Origin: Azoarcus sp. KH32C
GTDB lineage: Bacteria; Pseudomonadota; Gammaproteobacteria; Burkholderiales; Rhodocyclaceae
Direction: 5' to 3'
Assembly (NCBI RefSeq): GCF_000349945.1
Contig: NC_020516.1
Coordinates: 1,922,001-1,986,000 of the forward strand
Length of the DNA stretch: 64,000 bases
Made by a program: the position numbers and the translations under genes. Positions within the stretch are counted from its first letter, which is position 1; each line of letters starts with the position of its first letter. Positions 9,778 to 17,748 of the stretch are shown here, piece by piece. The notes under the pieces are model-generated. The model saw nothing but the letters and a program-made list of their open reading frames with translations. It made no database searches and had not been told where the DNA came from.

Positions 9778-11190
9778 TCAGCCCCTCGAGCGGCATGTTG
9801 CAGTGATGCCGGACAGGTCCACGATACGTGCGCGTCGCATCGCCTTCGTCAGGATGCGATACACGTCGAGCTCGAAACTCGGTTGCCCGCCGTCGAGGAT
9901 GCCGTACAGATCTTCGTCGGATCTTGCGGTGCCGAGGTAACACCAGGCGTCGATGACGTGGATCGCGTCGCCTTCGCGGATGCCGACAGGGCCGGGGTGG
10001 GGCCAGCGTTCGACGTGCAGTTCGCGCAAGGCGAGCATGAGCCGGGCGCCGTGCATTGCGGGGGACTCGCCGCCGTTGCAGGCGCCGCGGCAGCGGCGCA
10101 GCTGATGCGTGAAGCATCGTCCAGGCGAAGACTTTTCGAGGCCAAGCAGGGGCGGGCAAAGCTGCTCGGCCGTTGCGATCTTCGTGAGGCTCGTCAGGGC
10201 CGCGCGTCGCGTGCGGAATAGGCCGAAGAGGTTTTCCTGGCGCCCCAGGTCGAGGTCACGGGCGTACACAAGCTGCGGCCGCCAGCCGCCGTCCGCTTGC
10301 GGCTGCAACTGCCAGCTGCAGAGTTCGCGGTTGCGGCGCAGCTTGCGGTTCATCGTGGGCAGCAGCGTCTTGATGAGCTCCGCTTCCTTCAGCAACGCGC
10401 CGATTTCGCCCGCGGTAACGATCCAGTCGATGCGCCGTACCTGCTGGGACAATGTCATCTGTCGGCTGTCGCGATGGTCGGCGCTGAAGTGCGACAGCAC
10501 GCGCGCGCGCAGATGCTTGCTCTTGCCGATGTAGAGCGGCAAGTCGTTGTCGCCGTAGAAGAGATAAACGCCCGGATCGTCCGGGATGTCCTCGATGAAT
10601 GCCGGGTCCAGGTGAGGAGGCAGCGCCGGACGCCCGAGGAGCTCGCGCAGCACCGGATCGATCGCGTCCGCCCCGAACTGGCGCTGCATGCGCTGCCAGA
10701 ACTGCCATATGGCCTGTGCGTCGGCCAGTGCGCGATGCCGCGCATCGATCTGCAGGCCGTGGCGGGCGATCAGGACGTCGAGGTTGTGGTGACGCTCTTC
10801 GGGGTACATCCGGCGCGACAGCCGCACGGTGCAGAGGACCTTGGGCCGGAAGTCGATGCCGATGCGCCGAAAGGCCGCGCGGATGAAGCCGTGGTCGAAG
10901 CGCGCGTTATGGGCGACGAAGACGCGGTCCTGCAGCCGGTCGAGCAGCGTGTCGGCCAGCTCCGCAAAGGTCGGCGCGTCGGCCACCATCTCGTTCGAGA
11001 TGCCGGTCAGCTGCTCGATGGATGGGGGAATGCGGTTGTCGGGCCGGACCAGACTCGACCATTCGCGTACGCCGCCTTGATCGACTTCGACAATGCCGAT
11101 CTCGGTGATCGAATCGCGTGACGAGGTTGCGCCCGTCGTCTCGATGTCGACGAAGGCGAGCCCGCCCGGTTGGAGGAAGTCGGGGATCAT
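9778..11190 (-). CDS. DEDDh exonuclease fused to GIY-YIG (UvrC/Cho-like) nuclease
   Basis: A 470-aa two-nuclease fusion. Residues 1 to about 170 form a DnaQ-like 3'-5' exonuclease with FVDIETTGA, FVAHNARFDHGFI and HRALADAQAIWQF. Residues about 203-285 form a GIY-YIG domain (GVYLFYGDNDLPLYIGKSKHLRARV), like the N-terminal half of UvrC and the E. coli Cho protein. The remaining C-terminus has a few conserved Cys residues (RCRGAC), as seen in Cho/UvrC-type proteins. A role in DNA repair, incising and trimming damaged strands, is the usual inference for such fusions. The start MIPDFLQPGG at 11190 leads directly into the exonuclease fold. It is a stand-alone gene on the minus strand. Confidence 0.88.
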   Translation of the reverse strand: MIPDFLQPGGLAFVDIETTGATSSRDSITEIGIVEVDQGGVREWSSLVRPDNRIPPSIEQLTGISNEMVADAPTFAELADTLLDRLQDRVFVAHNARFDHGFIRAAFRRIGIDFRPKVLCTVRLSRRMYPEERHHNLDVLIARHGLQIDARHRALADAQAIWQFWQRMQRQFGADAIDPVLRELLGRPALPPHLDPAFIEDIPDDPGVYLFYGDNDLPLYIGKSKHLRARVLSHFSADHRDSRQMTLSQQVRRIDWIVTAGEIGALLKEAELIKTLLPTMNRKLRRNRELCSWQLQPQADGGWRPQLVYARDLDLGRQENLFGLFRTRRAALTSLTKIATAEQLCPPLLGLEKSSPGRCFTHQLRRCRGACNGGESPAMHGARLMLALRELHVERWPHPGPVGIREGDAIHVIDAWCYLGTARSDEDLYGILDGGQPSFELDVYRILTKAMRRARIVDLSGITATCRSRG

Positions 11191-11338
11191 GCGGCAGCGC
11201 AGATCGGAAGCAGTGGCTGTATATATTAACAGCTAACCCGCCCGGAGGGATGGGGCCGGGAATCCGCCTTGCACGGCCTGTGTCCGCTGGATGCGGGAGC
11301 TTCGACGAAGCCCCCGTATCCGTGCTTCTTCCTGCTGA

Positions 11339-12691
11339 TCAGACGAAGGCGGCGAGCGTCATGATCAGGACGATGCCGACGACGGAGATGATGGTCTCCA
11401 TTGCGGTCCACGTCTTGAAGGTCTCGGTGACCGTCATGTTGAAGTACTGCTTCACCAGCCAGAATCCTGCGTCATTCACATGAGAGAGGATCAGCGAGCC
11501 GGCGCCGGTGGCGAGCACCAGCAGTTCGCGATTGACGCCCGGGATGAGGGTCGCGACCGGGGCGACGATGCCTGCGCCGGTGATCGTCGCGACCGTGGCC
11601 GAGCCGGTGGCAATGCGGATCACGGCCGCCACGAGCCATGCGAGCAGGATGGGCGAGAGCTGGGCCTGGACGGCCATCTGGCCGATCGCGTTGCCGACGC
11701 CCGAGGCGACGAGCATCTGCTTGAAGCCGCCGCCGGCGCCGATGATCAGCACGATGGCCGCGGTCGGTGCGAGGCTTTCGTCGAGGAACTTCATGATCTG
11801 CTTGCCGCCGAAGCCGCGCGCTGTGCCGAAGGTGTAGAGCGATAGCAGCAAGGCGGCGAGGAGCGCCGTGATCGGGTTGCCGAGGAAGTCCATCCAGATC
11901 CGGACAACGCTCTTTTCGTCGAAGACGACGTCGGCGTACGACTTGAGCAGCATCAGCGCGACCGGCAGCAGGATCGTGACGAGCGTGACACCGAAGCTCG
12001 GCAGGTTCTTCGCTTCAGGCTCGTGGGCGAGTTGTGCCATGAGCTGCTCGGAGGGCGTGCCGGGAACGTACTTCGAGATCAGCGAGCCGAAGATCGGGCC
12101 GGCGATCATCGCCGTCGGCAAGCCGACAAGCAGGCCGTAGAAGATGGTCTTCCCGATGTCGGCGCCGAAGACGCCGATCGCGAGCAGCGGGCCCGGATGC
12201 GGCGGCACGAGCCCGTGCACGACCGACAGGCCGGCGAGGAGCGGGATGCCGATCTTCACCAGCGAGATGCCGGTGGCGCGCGCGATGATGAAGACGAGCG
12301 GGATCAGCAGTACAAAGCCGATCTCGAAGAAGAGCGGGATGCCGACGAGGAAGGCGCCGAGCATCATCGCCCAGTGCACACGCTCGCGGCCGAAGCGGTC
12401 GACGAGCGTGCGCGCAATCTGCGCCGCGCCGCCCGACTCGGCCATCATCTTGCCGAGCATCGTGCCCAGGCCGAGCACGATGCCGACGAAGCCGAGCACG
12501 CCGCCGAAGCCGTCCTGGTAGGACTTGACGACCTTTTCTACCGGCATGCCGGACGTGAGGCCGAGGAAGCCCGCTGCGAGCGTGAGGGCGACGAAGGGGT
12601 GGAGCTTGAAGCGGGTGATCAGGACGATCAGGCCGAGGATCGCGACGAGCGCGTCCAGCAGCAGAAAGACTTCGTTCGATAGACCCAACAT
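11339..12691 (-). CDS. gntP: Gluconate:H+ symporter, GntP family
   Basis: A 450-aa permease with about 12-14 hydrophobic segments, typical length for GntP/GntT. Recognisable segments are FEIGFVLLIPLVF, GLVPPHPGP (a strong GntP-family signature) and ATGSATVATITGAG. The ATG at 12691 (MLGLSNEVF) is preceded by GGAGGA, so it is preferred over an upstream in-frame codon. A perfect GAGATAGCGCTATCTC palindrome lies 70 bp upstream of the start. Gluconokinase lies immediately upstream in the same orientation and a LacI-type regulator follows it, so gluconate is the likely substrate. The exact family member (GntP versus GntT) cannot be told by eye. Confidence 0.92.
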   Translation of the reverse strand: MLGLSNEVFLLLDALVAILGLIVLITRFKLHPFVALTLAAGFLGLTSGMPVEKVVKSYQDGFGGVLGFVGIVLGLGTMLGKMMAESGGAAQIARTLVDRFGRERVHWAMMLGAFLVGIPLFFEIGFVLLIPLVFIIARATGISLVKIGIPLLAGLSVVHGLVPPHPGPLLAIGVFGADIGKTIFYGLLVGLPTAMIAGPIFGSLISKYVPGTPSEQLMAQLAHEPEAKNLPSFGVTLVTILLPVALMLLKSYADVVFDEKSVVRIWMDFLGNPITALLAALLLSLYTFGTARGFGGKQIMKFLDESLAPTAAIVLIIGAGGGFKQMLVASGVGNAIGQMAVQAQLSPILLAWLVAAVIRIATGSATVATITGAGIVAPVATLIPGVNRELLVLATGAGSLILSHVNDAGFWLVKQYFNMTVTETFKTWTAMETIISVVGIVLIMTLAAFV

Positions 12692-12760
12692 GACGAAATT
12701 CTCCTCCAGATTTGTAGTGTGTCGTGTGGCTTGAACTGCGGCCATCTTGAGATAGTGAAT

Positions 12761-12776
12761 GAGATAGCGCTATCTC
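12761..12776. promoter_or_regulatory. Gnt operator 1 (upstream of gntP)
   Basis: Perfect 16-bp palindrome GAGATAGCGCTATCTC between gntK and gntP. It shares the TAGCGCTA core with two further sites at gntK and gntR, which suggests it is the binding site of the LacI-type regulator encoded nearby. Confidence 0.8.
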
Positions 12777-12791
12777 AGGGCGGCGAAAAAA

Positions 12792-13322
12792 TCAGCGGCT
12801 CGGGGCTGCGGACGGATCGGACCAGTTGCGGAGGGCGGCGGTAGCGATGTCGGCCACCGACAATGTGGCATCGATGGTCACGACGCCCTCTTCGCCGCTC
12901 GGGGACTCAAGGTCGGCGAATTGGCTGTCGACGAGGCTGGCCGGCATGAAGTGGTCCGTGCGCTGGGCGACGCGATCGGCAGCGGCGGCGCGGGACAGCT
13001 CGAGGAAGATGAAGCCGAGCCCGGGCACGGCGCGGCGAAGCTGGTCGCGGTAGCGGCGCTTCAAGGCCGAGCAGGCGAGTACCGGGCGTTCGCCGGCGGC
13101 GACACAGGCGGCCAGTTCGGTGCCGAGTTGCTCCAGCCATCCATGGCGATCGGAGTCGTCGAGGGGGGTGCCGGCACGCATCTTCGCGATGTTGGCTGCG
13201 GGGTGGAAGGCGTCGCCTTCGATCAGGCGGCCGCCGATGCGCGCGACCACGGCTTCTGCGACGCTGGTCTTGCCGCAGCCGGCGACGCCCATCACGACCA
13301 GGGCGTGGGGGAGGGATTGCAT
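12792..13322 (-). CDS. gntK: Gluconokinase
   Basis: A 176-aa kinase that phosphorylates D-gluconate to 6-phosphogluconate for the Entner-Doudoroff or pentose phosphate pathway. The P-loop GVAGCGKTSVAEAV lies at about residues 12-20. GDAFHPAANIAKMRAGTPL and the substrate/lid region ACSALKRRYRDQLR are classic GntK motifs. Length matches the family (about 170-180). A near-palindromic operator lies about 20 bp upstream of its start. gntP lies downstream but has its own operator, so the two may be separate transcription units under one regulator. Confidence 0.95.
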   Translation of the reverse strand: MQSLPHALVVMGVAGCGKTSVAEAVVARIGGRLIEGDAFHPAANIAKMRAGTPLDDSDRHGWLEQLGTELAACVAAGERPVLACSALKRRYRDQLRRAVPGLGFIFLELSRAAAADRVAQRTDHFMPASLVDSQFADLESPSGEEGVVTIDATLSVADIATAALRNWSDPSAAPSR

Positions 13323-13342
13323 CCTGTGTCTCCTCTCGTTCT

Positions 13343-13358
13343 AAGGTAGCGCTATCTT
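13343..13358. promoter_or_regulatory. Gnt operator 2 (upstream of gntK)
   Basis: AAGGTAGCGCTATCTT, a 16-bp near-palindrome with one mismatched pair, immediately upstream of gntK. It has the same TAGCGCTA core as the sites at 12761 and 13468. Confidence 0.78.
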
Positions 13359-13467
13359 TGGACGGTGAAAAAATAAGCGCATCGCGCTTCGTCCGGTTTT
13401 TTGCGCCTCGTGCCTTGTTCCCGGTTTCTCCAGGATATGTACCGGCCGTATTGCTTGAGCCGGTATC

Positions 13468-13483
13468 AAGGTAGCGCTATCCT
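13468..13483. promoter_or_regulatory. Gnt operator 3 (upstream of gntR)
   Basis: AAGGTAGCGCTATCCT, a near-palindrome with two mismatched pairs, ending 31 bp before the chosen gntR start. It suggests autoregulation. The three sites decrease in symmetry from gntP to gntK to gntR. Confidence 0.72.
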
Positions 13484-13514
13484 AATGACTCGGCGAGCCC
13501 ATTGCAACTCCCTC

Positions 13515-14540
13515 ATGAAAACGACAGAAAGAAAAACGCGCGCCACCGGGCGGGCCACCCTTAGCGATGTGGCCAGGGAGGCGCAGGTGAGTCCGATCAC
13601 GGCTTCCCGCGCGCTGCGTGGCGTGGATACGGTCGATCCGGAACTCGCGGAACGCGTGCGTTCGGCTGCGGCGGCGCTCGGCTACGTCCCCAATCCGGCA
13701 GCCCGTGCCCTGGCTTCGGCGCGCAGCGATACGGTGGTCGTGCTCGTGCCCTCGCTGACGAACGCGGTCTTCGTCGACGTCCTCGAGGCGATCTACCGCA
13801 TCCTCCAGCCCGCCGGCTACGAGGTGCTGATCGGAAACTCGCACTATGACCGGGAAGAAGAGGAGCGGCTGATCCGCAACTACCTCGCGCACCGTCCCAG
13901 CGGCCTGATCGTCACGGGCTTCGATCGCACGGAGGCGGCGCGGCGCTTGATCGAGGCGAGCAAGATTCCGAGTGTGCACCTGATGGAGCTGGCGCAGGCG
14001 CCGGGCGTGTATTGCGTCGGCTTGAGCCAGTCGGAGGCGGGGGCGACGGTCGCGCGCCATCTGCTCCAGCGCGGGCGCCGTCGCCTCGCCTTCGTCGCCG
14101 CCCAGCTCGATCCGCGTACGCTCCAGCGCGGCGAGGGCTTCCGCCGCGCCCTGATCGAGGCGGGGTGCTACGATCCCGCCCTGGAACTCCTGACCCCGGC
14201 GCCGTCGTCGATGGCGCTGGGCGGCGAACTGCTCGTGAGTCTGCTCGAGCGCCATCCGGACGTGGATGGCATCTTCTTCAACAACGACGACCTGGCGCAG
14301 GGCGCGTTGCTGGAGGCCTTGCGGCGCGGCATCCCGGTGCCGCAGCGAGTCGCCGTCGTCGGCTTCAACGATCTGGAAGGCGCCGCCCACATGGTGCCGC
14401 GCCTGACGACGATCCGCACCCCGCGCGAAGAGATGGGGCGACGTGCCGCGGAGTTACTGCTGGCGGTGATGCGCGGCGAGACGGTGAAGGTGCCCGCCGT
14501 CGACGTGGGCTTCGAGTTGGTGACGCGCGAAAGCAGCTGA
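13515..14540 (+). CDS. gntR: LacI-family regulator of gluconate genes
   Basis: A 341-aa repressor. The N-terminal LacI helix-turn-helix reads ATLSDVAREAQVSPITASRALRG, followed by the hinge helix NPAARALASARS. A periplasmic-binding-protein-like effector domain follows (VVVLVPSLTNAVFVDVLE onward, with GIFFNNDDLAQGALLEA and VVGFNDLEGA). Divergent position to gntK and gntP, and three TAGCGCTA operators, support a GntR role with gluconate or 6-phosphogluconate as likely inducer. The start at 13515 (MKTTERK) is a compromise: an in-frame ATG at 13485 would begin right after operator 3, and neither has a strong ribosome binding site. Confidence 0.9.
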   Translation: MKTTERKTRATGRATLSDVAREAQVSPITASRALRGVDTVDPELAERVRSAAAALGYVPNPAARALASARSDTVVVLVPSLTNAVFVDVLEAIYRILQPAGYEVLIGNSHYDREEEERLIRNYLAHRPSGLIVTGFDRTEAARRLIEASKIPSVHLMELAQAPGVYCVGLSQSEAGATVARHLLQRGRRRLAFVAAQLDPRTLQRGEGFRRALIEAGCYDPALELLTPAPSSMALGGELLVSLLERHPDVDGIFFNNDDLAQGALLEALRRGIPVPQRVAVVGFNDLEGAAHMVPRLTTIRTPREEMGRRAAELLLAVMRGETVKVPAVDVGFELVTRESS

Positions 14541-14561
14541 TCTTCGGCATGGCCGGTGGCG

Positions 14562-15134
14562 TCAGTGCGATCCGAGGATCGACGCCGACACCGAACGCAG
14601 GATTTCTTCGCCGAGAGCCGGATCGTCCGCGCTTCGCGCGAGCACGATCGCGCCGACCATGCTCGCGAAGGTCGCCAGGGCTCGCTCGCGTCGGGCGGCC
14701 TTCGATCGCCCGGGCACGATGGTTGTGAGCAACTCGATGAGTTCGCGCAGTCCTTCGGTCAGCGCGTGACGCACCGGCGGCGCATGGCGGGAGGCTTCCG
14801 AGCCCAGCGCCGCCAGGGCGCATCCATCTCCCGCTTGTTGGCAGTGGGCGGTCGATAGGTAGAGTTCCGCGACCGCCGCGAGCGGCTTCTCCGGCGCGGC
14901 GTCGATTCGCTCGCGCCAGGTCGACAGCGATCCTTCCATGGCACGCGTGCAAGCTTCGGCCATCAGGTCTTCCTTCGAGCCGAAGTGGCCGTAGAAGCCC
15001 CCGTGCGTAAGTCCCGCGCTTTTCATCAGGTCGGCGACGCCGATCCCGTCCAGCCCGCGTTCACGAAACAGCTTCGCTGCGATCTCGACCACGCGTTGCC
15101 GGTTTTCCGCGGCCTGTTCTCGGCTGACTTTCAC
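14562..15134 (-). CDS. TetR-family transcriptional regulator
   Basis: A 190-aa protein with an N-terminal TetR helix-turn-helix (AKLFRERGLDGIGVADLMKSAGLTHGGFYGHFGSKEDL, quoted here only as a region at about residues 17-53) and an all-helical ligand domain with CQQAGDGCALAALGSE. The GGFYGHF signature is typical. It is transcribed divergently from the SDR gene across a 139-bp region that holds a promoter-like pair and a perfect 7-bp inverted repeat. It therefore probably represses the SDR-thiolase pair and itself; the ligand is unknown. Confidence 0.9.
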   Translation of the reverse strand: MKVSREQAAENRQRVVEIAAKLFRERGLDGIGVADLMKSAGLTHGGFYGHFGSKEDLMAEACTRAMEGSLSTWRERIDAAPEKPLAAVAELYLSTAHCQQAGDGCALAALGSEASRHAPPVRHALTEGLRELIELLTTIVPGRSKAARRERALATFASMVGAIVLARSADDPALGEEILRSVSASILGSH

Positions 15135-15164
15135 TTGTCCGGATTCCTGATCGAGTTTGAACGG

Positions 15165-15192
15165 TTGACATTATAGATGATGAGCGTAATCT
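15165..15192 (+). promoter_or_regulatory. Sigma-70 promoter for SDR-thiolase genes
   Basis: TTGACA (15165-15170), a 16-bp spacer and TAATCT (15187-15192). It faces the SDR gene. The inverted repeat at 15200-15218 would fall at or just after the start site, a good place for repressor binding. Confidence 0.65.
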
Positions 15193-15199
15193 AAAACTC

Positions 15200-15218
15200 A
15201 ATGATGACGACCATCATT
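15200..15218. promoter_or_regulatory. Candidate TetR operator
   Basis: AATGATG-ACGAC-CATCATT, a perfect 7-bp inverted repeat with a 5-bp centre, between the divergent TetR and SDR genes. It overlaps the expected transcription start of the SDR promoter. Confidence 0.65.
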
Positions 15219-15273
15219 TAAAAGTCGTGGCGACCCAGCCGCGCGAGCTGAATCCTCAACCCGGAGTCTGAAC

Positions 15274-16101
15274 ATGAATGAGCACAACGGAAGCGGCATT
15301 GCACTGGTTACGGGGGCATCGTCGGGCATCGGGGCGACCTACGCCGACCGCCTGGCACGGCGCGGGTTCGACCTGTTGCTGGTGGCGCGTGACGAGGCGC
15401 GCCTCGACGCGGTGGCGACACGGCTGAGGCGCGAGACGGGCGTCCACGTCGAGGTCCTCGGGGCGGACCTTACCGTCGCATCGGATCTCGAGCGCGTTGC
15501 CCATCGGCTACGCAGCGACGAGGCAATCTCGATGCTGGTGAACAACGCGGGCATGTCGGCCAAGGGGCCGCTGGCGGGAGCCGACCACCGTGCGCTCGAA
15601 GCAATGATCGGTCTGAACGTGCTGGCGGTGACGCATCTCGCCGGCGCCGCCGCCACGGCTTTCGCGTCGCGCGGGACCGGGACGATCGTCAACATCGCAT
15701 CCGTGCTCGCGCTGGCGCCGGAACTTTTCAATGGCGTCTATAGCGCGACGAAGGCATATGTCCTCAATCTGACGCTCGCGATGCAGCAGGAGTTGGGCAG
15801 GCAGGGCGTCAGGGTTCAGGCGGTCTTGCCGGGGGCGACGCGTACCGAGATCTGGGAGCGTTCGGGCACCGACATTGCGAGCCTACCGCAGGACATGCTG
15901 ATGGACGTTGACGAGATGGTCGATGCGGCGCTGGCAGGCCTGGATCTCGGCGAGGCGGTGACGATTCCGTCCCTGCCGGACGTCGGGGAGTGGAATGCCT
16001 ACAGCGCGATGCGGCTGAACCTCGCCCCCCGCTTGTCGCTGCGACATGCAGCGGCCCGGTACGCAACAGGCGCTGCCGCTCTTCATGCAGATGCGGCCTA
16101 A
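15274..16101 (+). CDS. Short-chain dehydrogenase/reductase (SDR)
   Basis: A 275-aa classical SDR oxidoreductase. The cofactor loop TGASSGIGATYADRL is near residue 10, the NNAG motif (LVNNAGMSAKGP) near residue 90, and the active-site YSATKAY around residue 155, preceded by a serine in NIASVL. Length is slightly above the classical 250 aa. It is followed after 16 bp by a thiolase, so the pair may act on a hydroxyacyl or ketoacyl substrate. The substrate cannot be named from sequence. It is likely controlled by the divergent TetR gene. Confidence 0.92.
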   Translation: MNEHNGSGIALVTGASSGIGATYADRLARRGFDLLLVARDEARLDAVATRLRRETGVHVEVLGADLTVASDLERVAHRLRSDEAISMLVNNAGMSAKGPLAGADHRALEAMIGLNVLAVTHLAGAAATAFASRGTGTIVNIASVLALAPELFNGVYSATKAYVLNLTLAMQQELGRQGVRVQAVLPGATRTEIWERSGTDIASLPQDMLMDVDEMVDAALAGLDLGEAVTIPSLPDVGEWNAYSAMRLNLAPRLSLRHAAARYATGAAALHADAA

Positions 16102-16117
16102 GGACAGGAGTGGGACG

Positions 16118-17299
16118 ATGGACAGGGAAATCGTGATCTCGGCCCCGGTGCGAAGCGCGATCGGGCGTTTCGGCGGGAGTCTCAAGGATGTGCCGGCGAG
16201 CGCGCTCGGCGCTCACGTGGTCGGCGCGACGTTGCGGCGCTCCGGCGTCGATCCGGCGCTTGTCGATTCGGTCGTGCTGGGCAACGTCATCCAGGCCGGC
16301 AACGGCATGAACGTCGCGCGCCAGGCTGCGGTCGGGGGCGGAGTGCCGGTTGCGACTCCGGCGATGACGGTCAATCGCGTGTGCGGCTCCGGTGCGCAAG
16401 CGGTCGTGACGGCCTTCGCGGAGATTCGCGCAGGCATGTCGCGCTGCGTGATTGCCGGTGGTGTGGAAAACATGGACCGCGCGCCCTACCTGCTCCCGGC
16501 GATGCGCTTCGGCGGGCGGATGGGTGATGCCCAGGTCGTCGACTCGATACTGCTCGATGGCCTGCACGACGCGTTCTCGGGGCAGCATTCCGGCTGGCAC
16601 ACGGAAGACCTCGTGCGGAAATTCGGTCTGACGCGCGAGGCCCAGGACGCCTACGCGGCACGCAGCCAGCGGCGCTTTGCTGCGGCGCAGTCCGCCGGCT
16701 ACTTCGCGGCGGAGATCGAGCCGCTCGTGCTGCCCTCGAAGAAGGGATCCATCGAGTTCGCGGTGGACGAGGGCAATCGGCCGGACACGACGATCGAATC
16801 GCTCACGCGTCTGCAGCCGGCCTTCCGTGCGGACGGGACGATCACCGCCGGCAACGCGCCGGGCGTGAACGCGGGCGCGGCGGCGATGATCGTCAGCGAG
16901 CGCTCGGCGGCGCACGACTTCGGCCTGCAGCCGATGCTTGCGATCCGCGGTGTCGGGCTCGCCGGCGTGGAGCCGGGGATGTTCGGCCTTGGCCCGGTTC
17001 CGTCGATCCGCAAGGCACTCGATGCGGCCGGCTGGCGGATCGACGAGGTCGACCGCTTCGAGGTCAACGAGGCTTTCGCGGCCGTCGCACTCGTCGTGCA
17101 GTCCGAGCTGGACATTGATCCGGCGCGCTTCAACGTGGACGGGGGCGCGATCGCGCATGGCCATCCGATCGGCGCGAGCGGTGCGATCCTGATCACGAAG
17201 GTCGCCCATGCGCTGCATCGCACGGGGCAGTCGAAGGCCGTGGTCTCCTTGTGCATCGGGGGCGGGCAGGGGATCGCGATCTGCTTGGAGCGGATTTGA
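16118..17299 (+). CDS. Thiolase (acetyl-CoA C-acetyltransferase)
   Basis: A 393-aa thiolase, which condenses or cleaves acyl-CoA with acetyl-CoA. The nucleophilic Cys is in NRVCGSGAQAV (about residue 90), the catalytic His in GGAIAHGHPIGASGA (about residue 350), and the second Cys in CIGGGQG near the C-terminus. All three are intact. Start at 16118 (MDREIVISAPVRS) follows GGACAGGAG, so an in-frame codon at 16046 is rejected. Biosynthetic and degradative thiolases cannot be separated by eye; length favours the acetoacetyl-CoA type. It appears to form an operon with the SDR gene. Confidence 0.94.
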   Translation: MDREIVISAPVRSAIGRFGGSLKDVPASALGAHVVGATLRRSGVDPALVDSVVLGNVIQAGNGMNVARQAAVGGGVPVATPAMTVNRVCGSGAQAVVTAFAEIRAGMSRCVIAGGVENMDRAPYLLPAMRFGGRMGDAQVVDSILLDGLHDAFSGQHSGWHTEDLVRKFGLTREAQDAYAARSQRRFAAAQSAGYFAAEIEPLVLPSKKGSIEFAVDEGNRPDTTIESLTRLQPAFRADGTITAGNAPGVNAGAAAMIVSERSAAHDFGLQPMLAIRGVGLAGVEPGMFGLGPVPSIRKALDAAGWRIDEVDRFEVNEAFAAVALVVQSELDIDPARFNVDGGAIAHGHPIGASGAILITKVAHALHRTGQSKAVVSLCIGGGQGIAICLERI

Positions 17300-17432
17300 C
17301 GGCCACTGGGCGACGAGATTGTCTCCTGCGCCCCAACGCCATCCGGCCGCCTGTTGGGCCGCCTCCACCACCGGCCGATTCCGCCCCCCAGCTGGCTTCA
17401 GTATCCATGCGGGTTTTCGGGTAAACGGAAGG

Positions 17433-17448
17433 TTGGCACGCCGTTTGC
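17433..17448 (+). promoter_or_regulatory. Sigma-54 (-24/-12) promoter for double-glycine peptide gene
   Basis: TTGGCACGCCGTTTGC fits the sigma-54 consensus TTGGCACG-N4-TTGC exactly, with GG at 17435-17436 and GC at 17447-17448. Transcription would start near 17460, giving a 5' leader of about 56 nt. Sigma-54 promoters require an enhancer-binding activator; no such activator is encoded nearby. Confidence 0.82.
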
Positions 17449-17515
17449 GCTTATCTCCTCCGAGTGCTGTAGATGCTCGATCCGAATCATCCAAATGAAA
17501 GCAAGGAGAACTGCA

Positions 17516-17707
17516 ATGGCAACGCTGATCATCGAAGACTTGTCCGTGACCGAGGAACTGGACCGCGAGGAGATGGCCGAAGTGCGCGGCGGCTCGATCT
17601 ATGTCGATGGCCAATACTGGGGCGAGGGTAGCCTCAATCTGCGTCCCTGGCCGGGTGGAGTGGCCACCTGGAACGTCTGGCCGGACGGGTCGCGGACGCC
17701 GTATTGA
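17516..17707 (+). CDS. Small protein with double-glycine (bacteriocin-type) leader
   Basis: A 63-aa protein preceded by AAGGAGAA at 7-nt spacing. The first 26 residues match a double-glycine export leader: counting back from the Gly-Gly at 25-26, Leu is at -12, Glu at -8, Met at -7 and Val at -4 (ELDREEMAEVRGG). The 37-residue remainder (SIYVDGQYWGEGSLNLRPW and on) has four Trp, three Tyr, many Gly/Pro and no Cys. Such leaders are recognised by C39-peptidase ABC exporters in bacteriocin and pheromone systems; none is encoded next to it. The sigma-54 promoter at 17433 drives it. I do not recognise the family. It could be a secreted signal, a bacteriocin-like peptide or a RiPP precursor. Confidence 0.75.
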   Translation: MATLIIEDLSVTEELDREEMAEVRGGSIYVDGQYWGEGSLNLRPWPGGVATWNVWPDGSRTPY

Positions 17708-17748
17708 ATGCCACGCCGCGCGCCGAAGCCGCCGTCTTCGCCGGGGAG

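Noticed and set aside
9536..10159. A 207-aa minus-strand open frame ending in RERDSNPRQ-type sequence
   Set aside because: It runs antisense through tRNA-Ser and the nuclease gene. The RERDSNPR ending is a well-known artefact of translating the opposite strand of tRNA-Ser.
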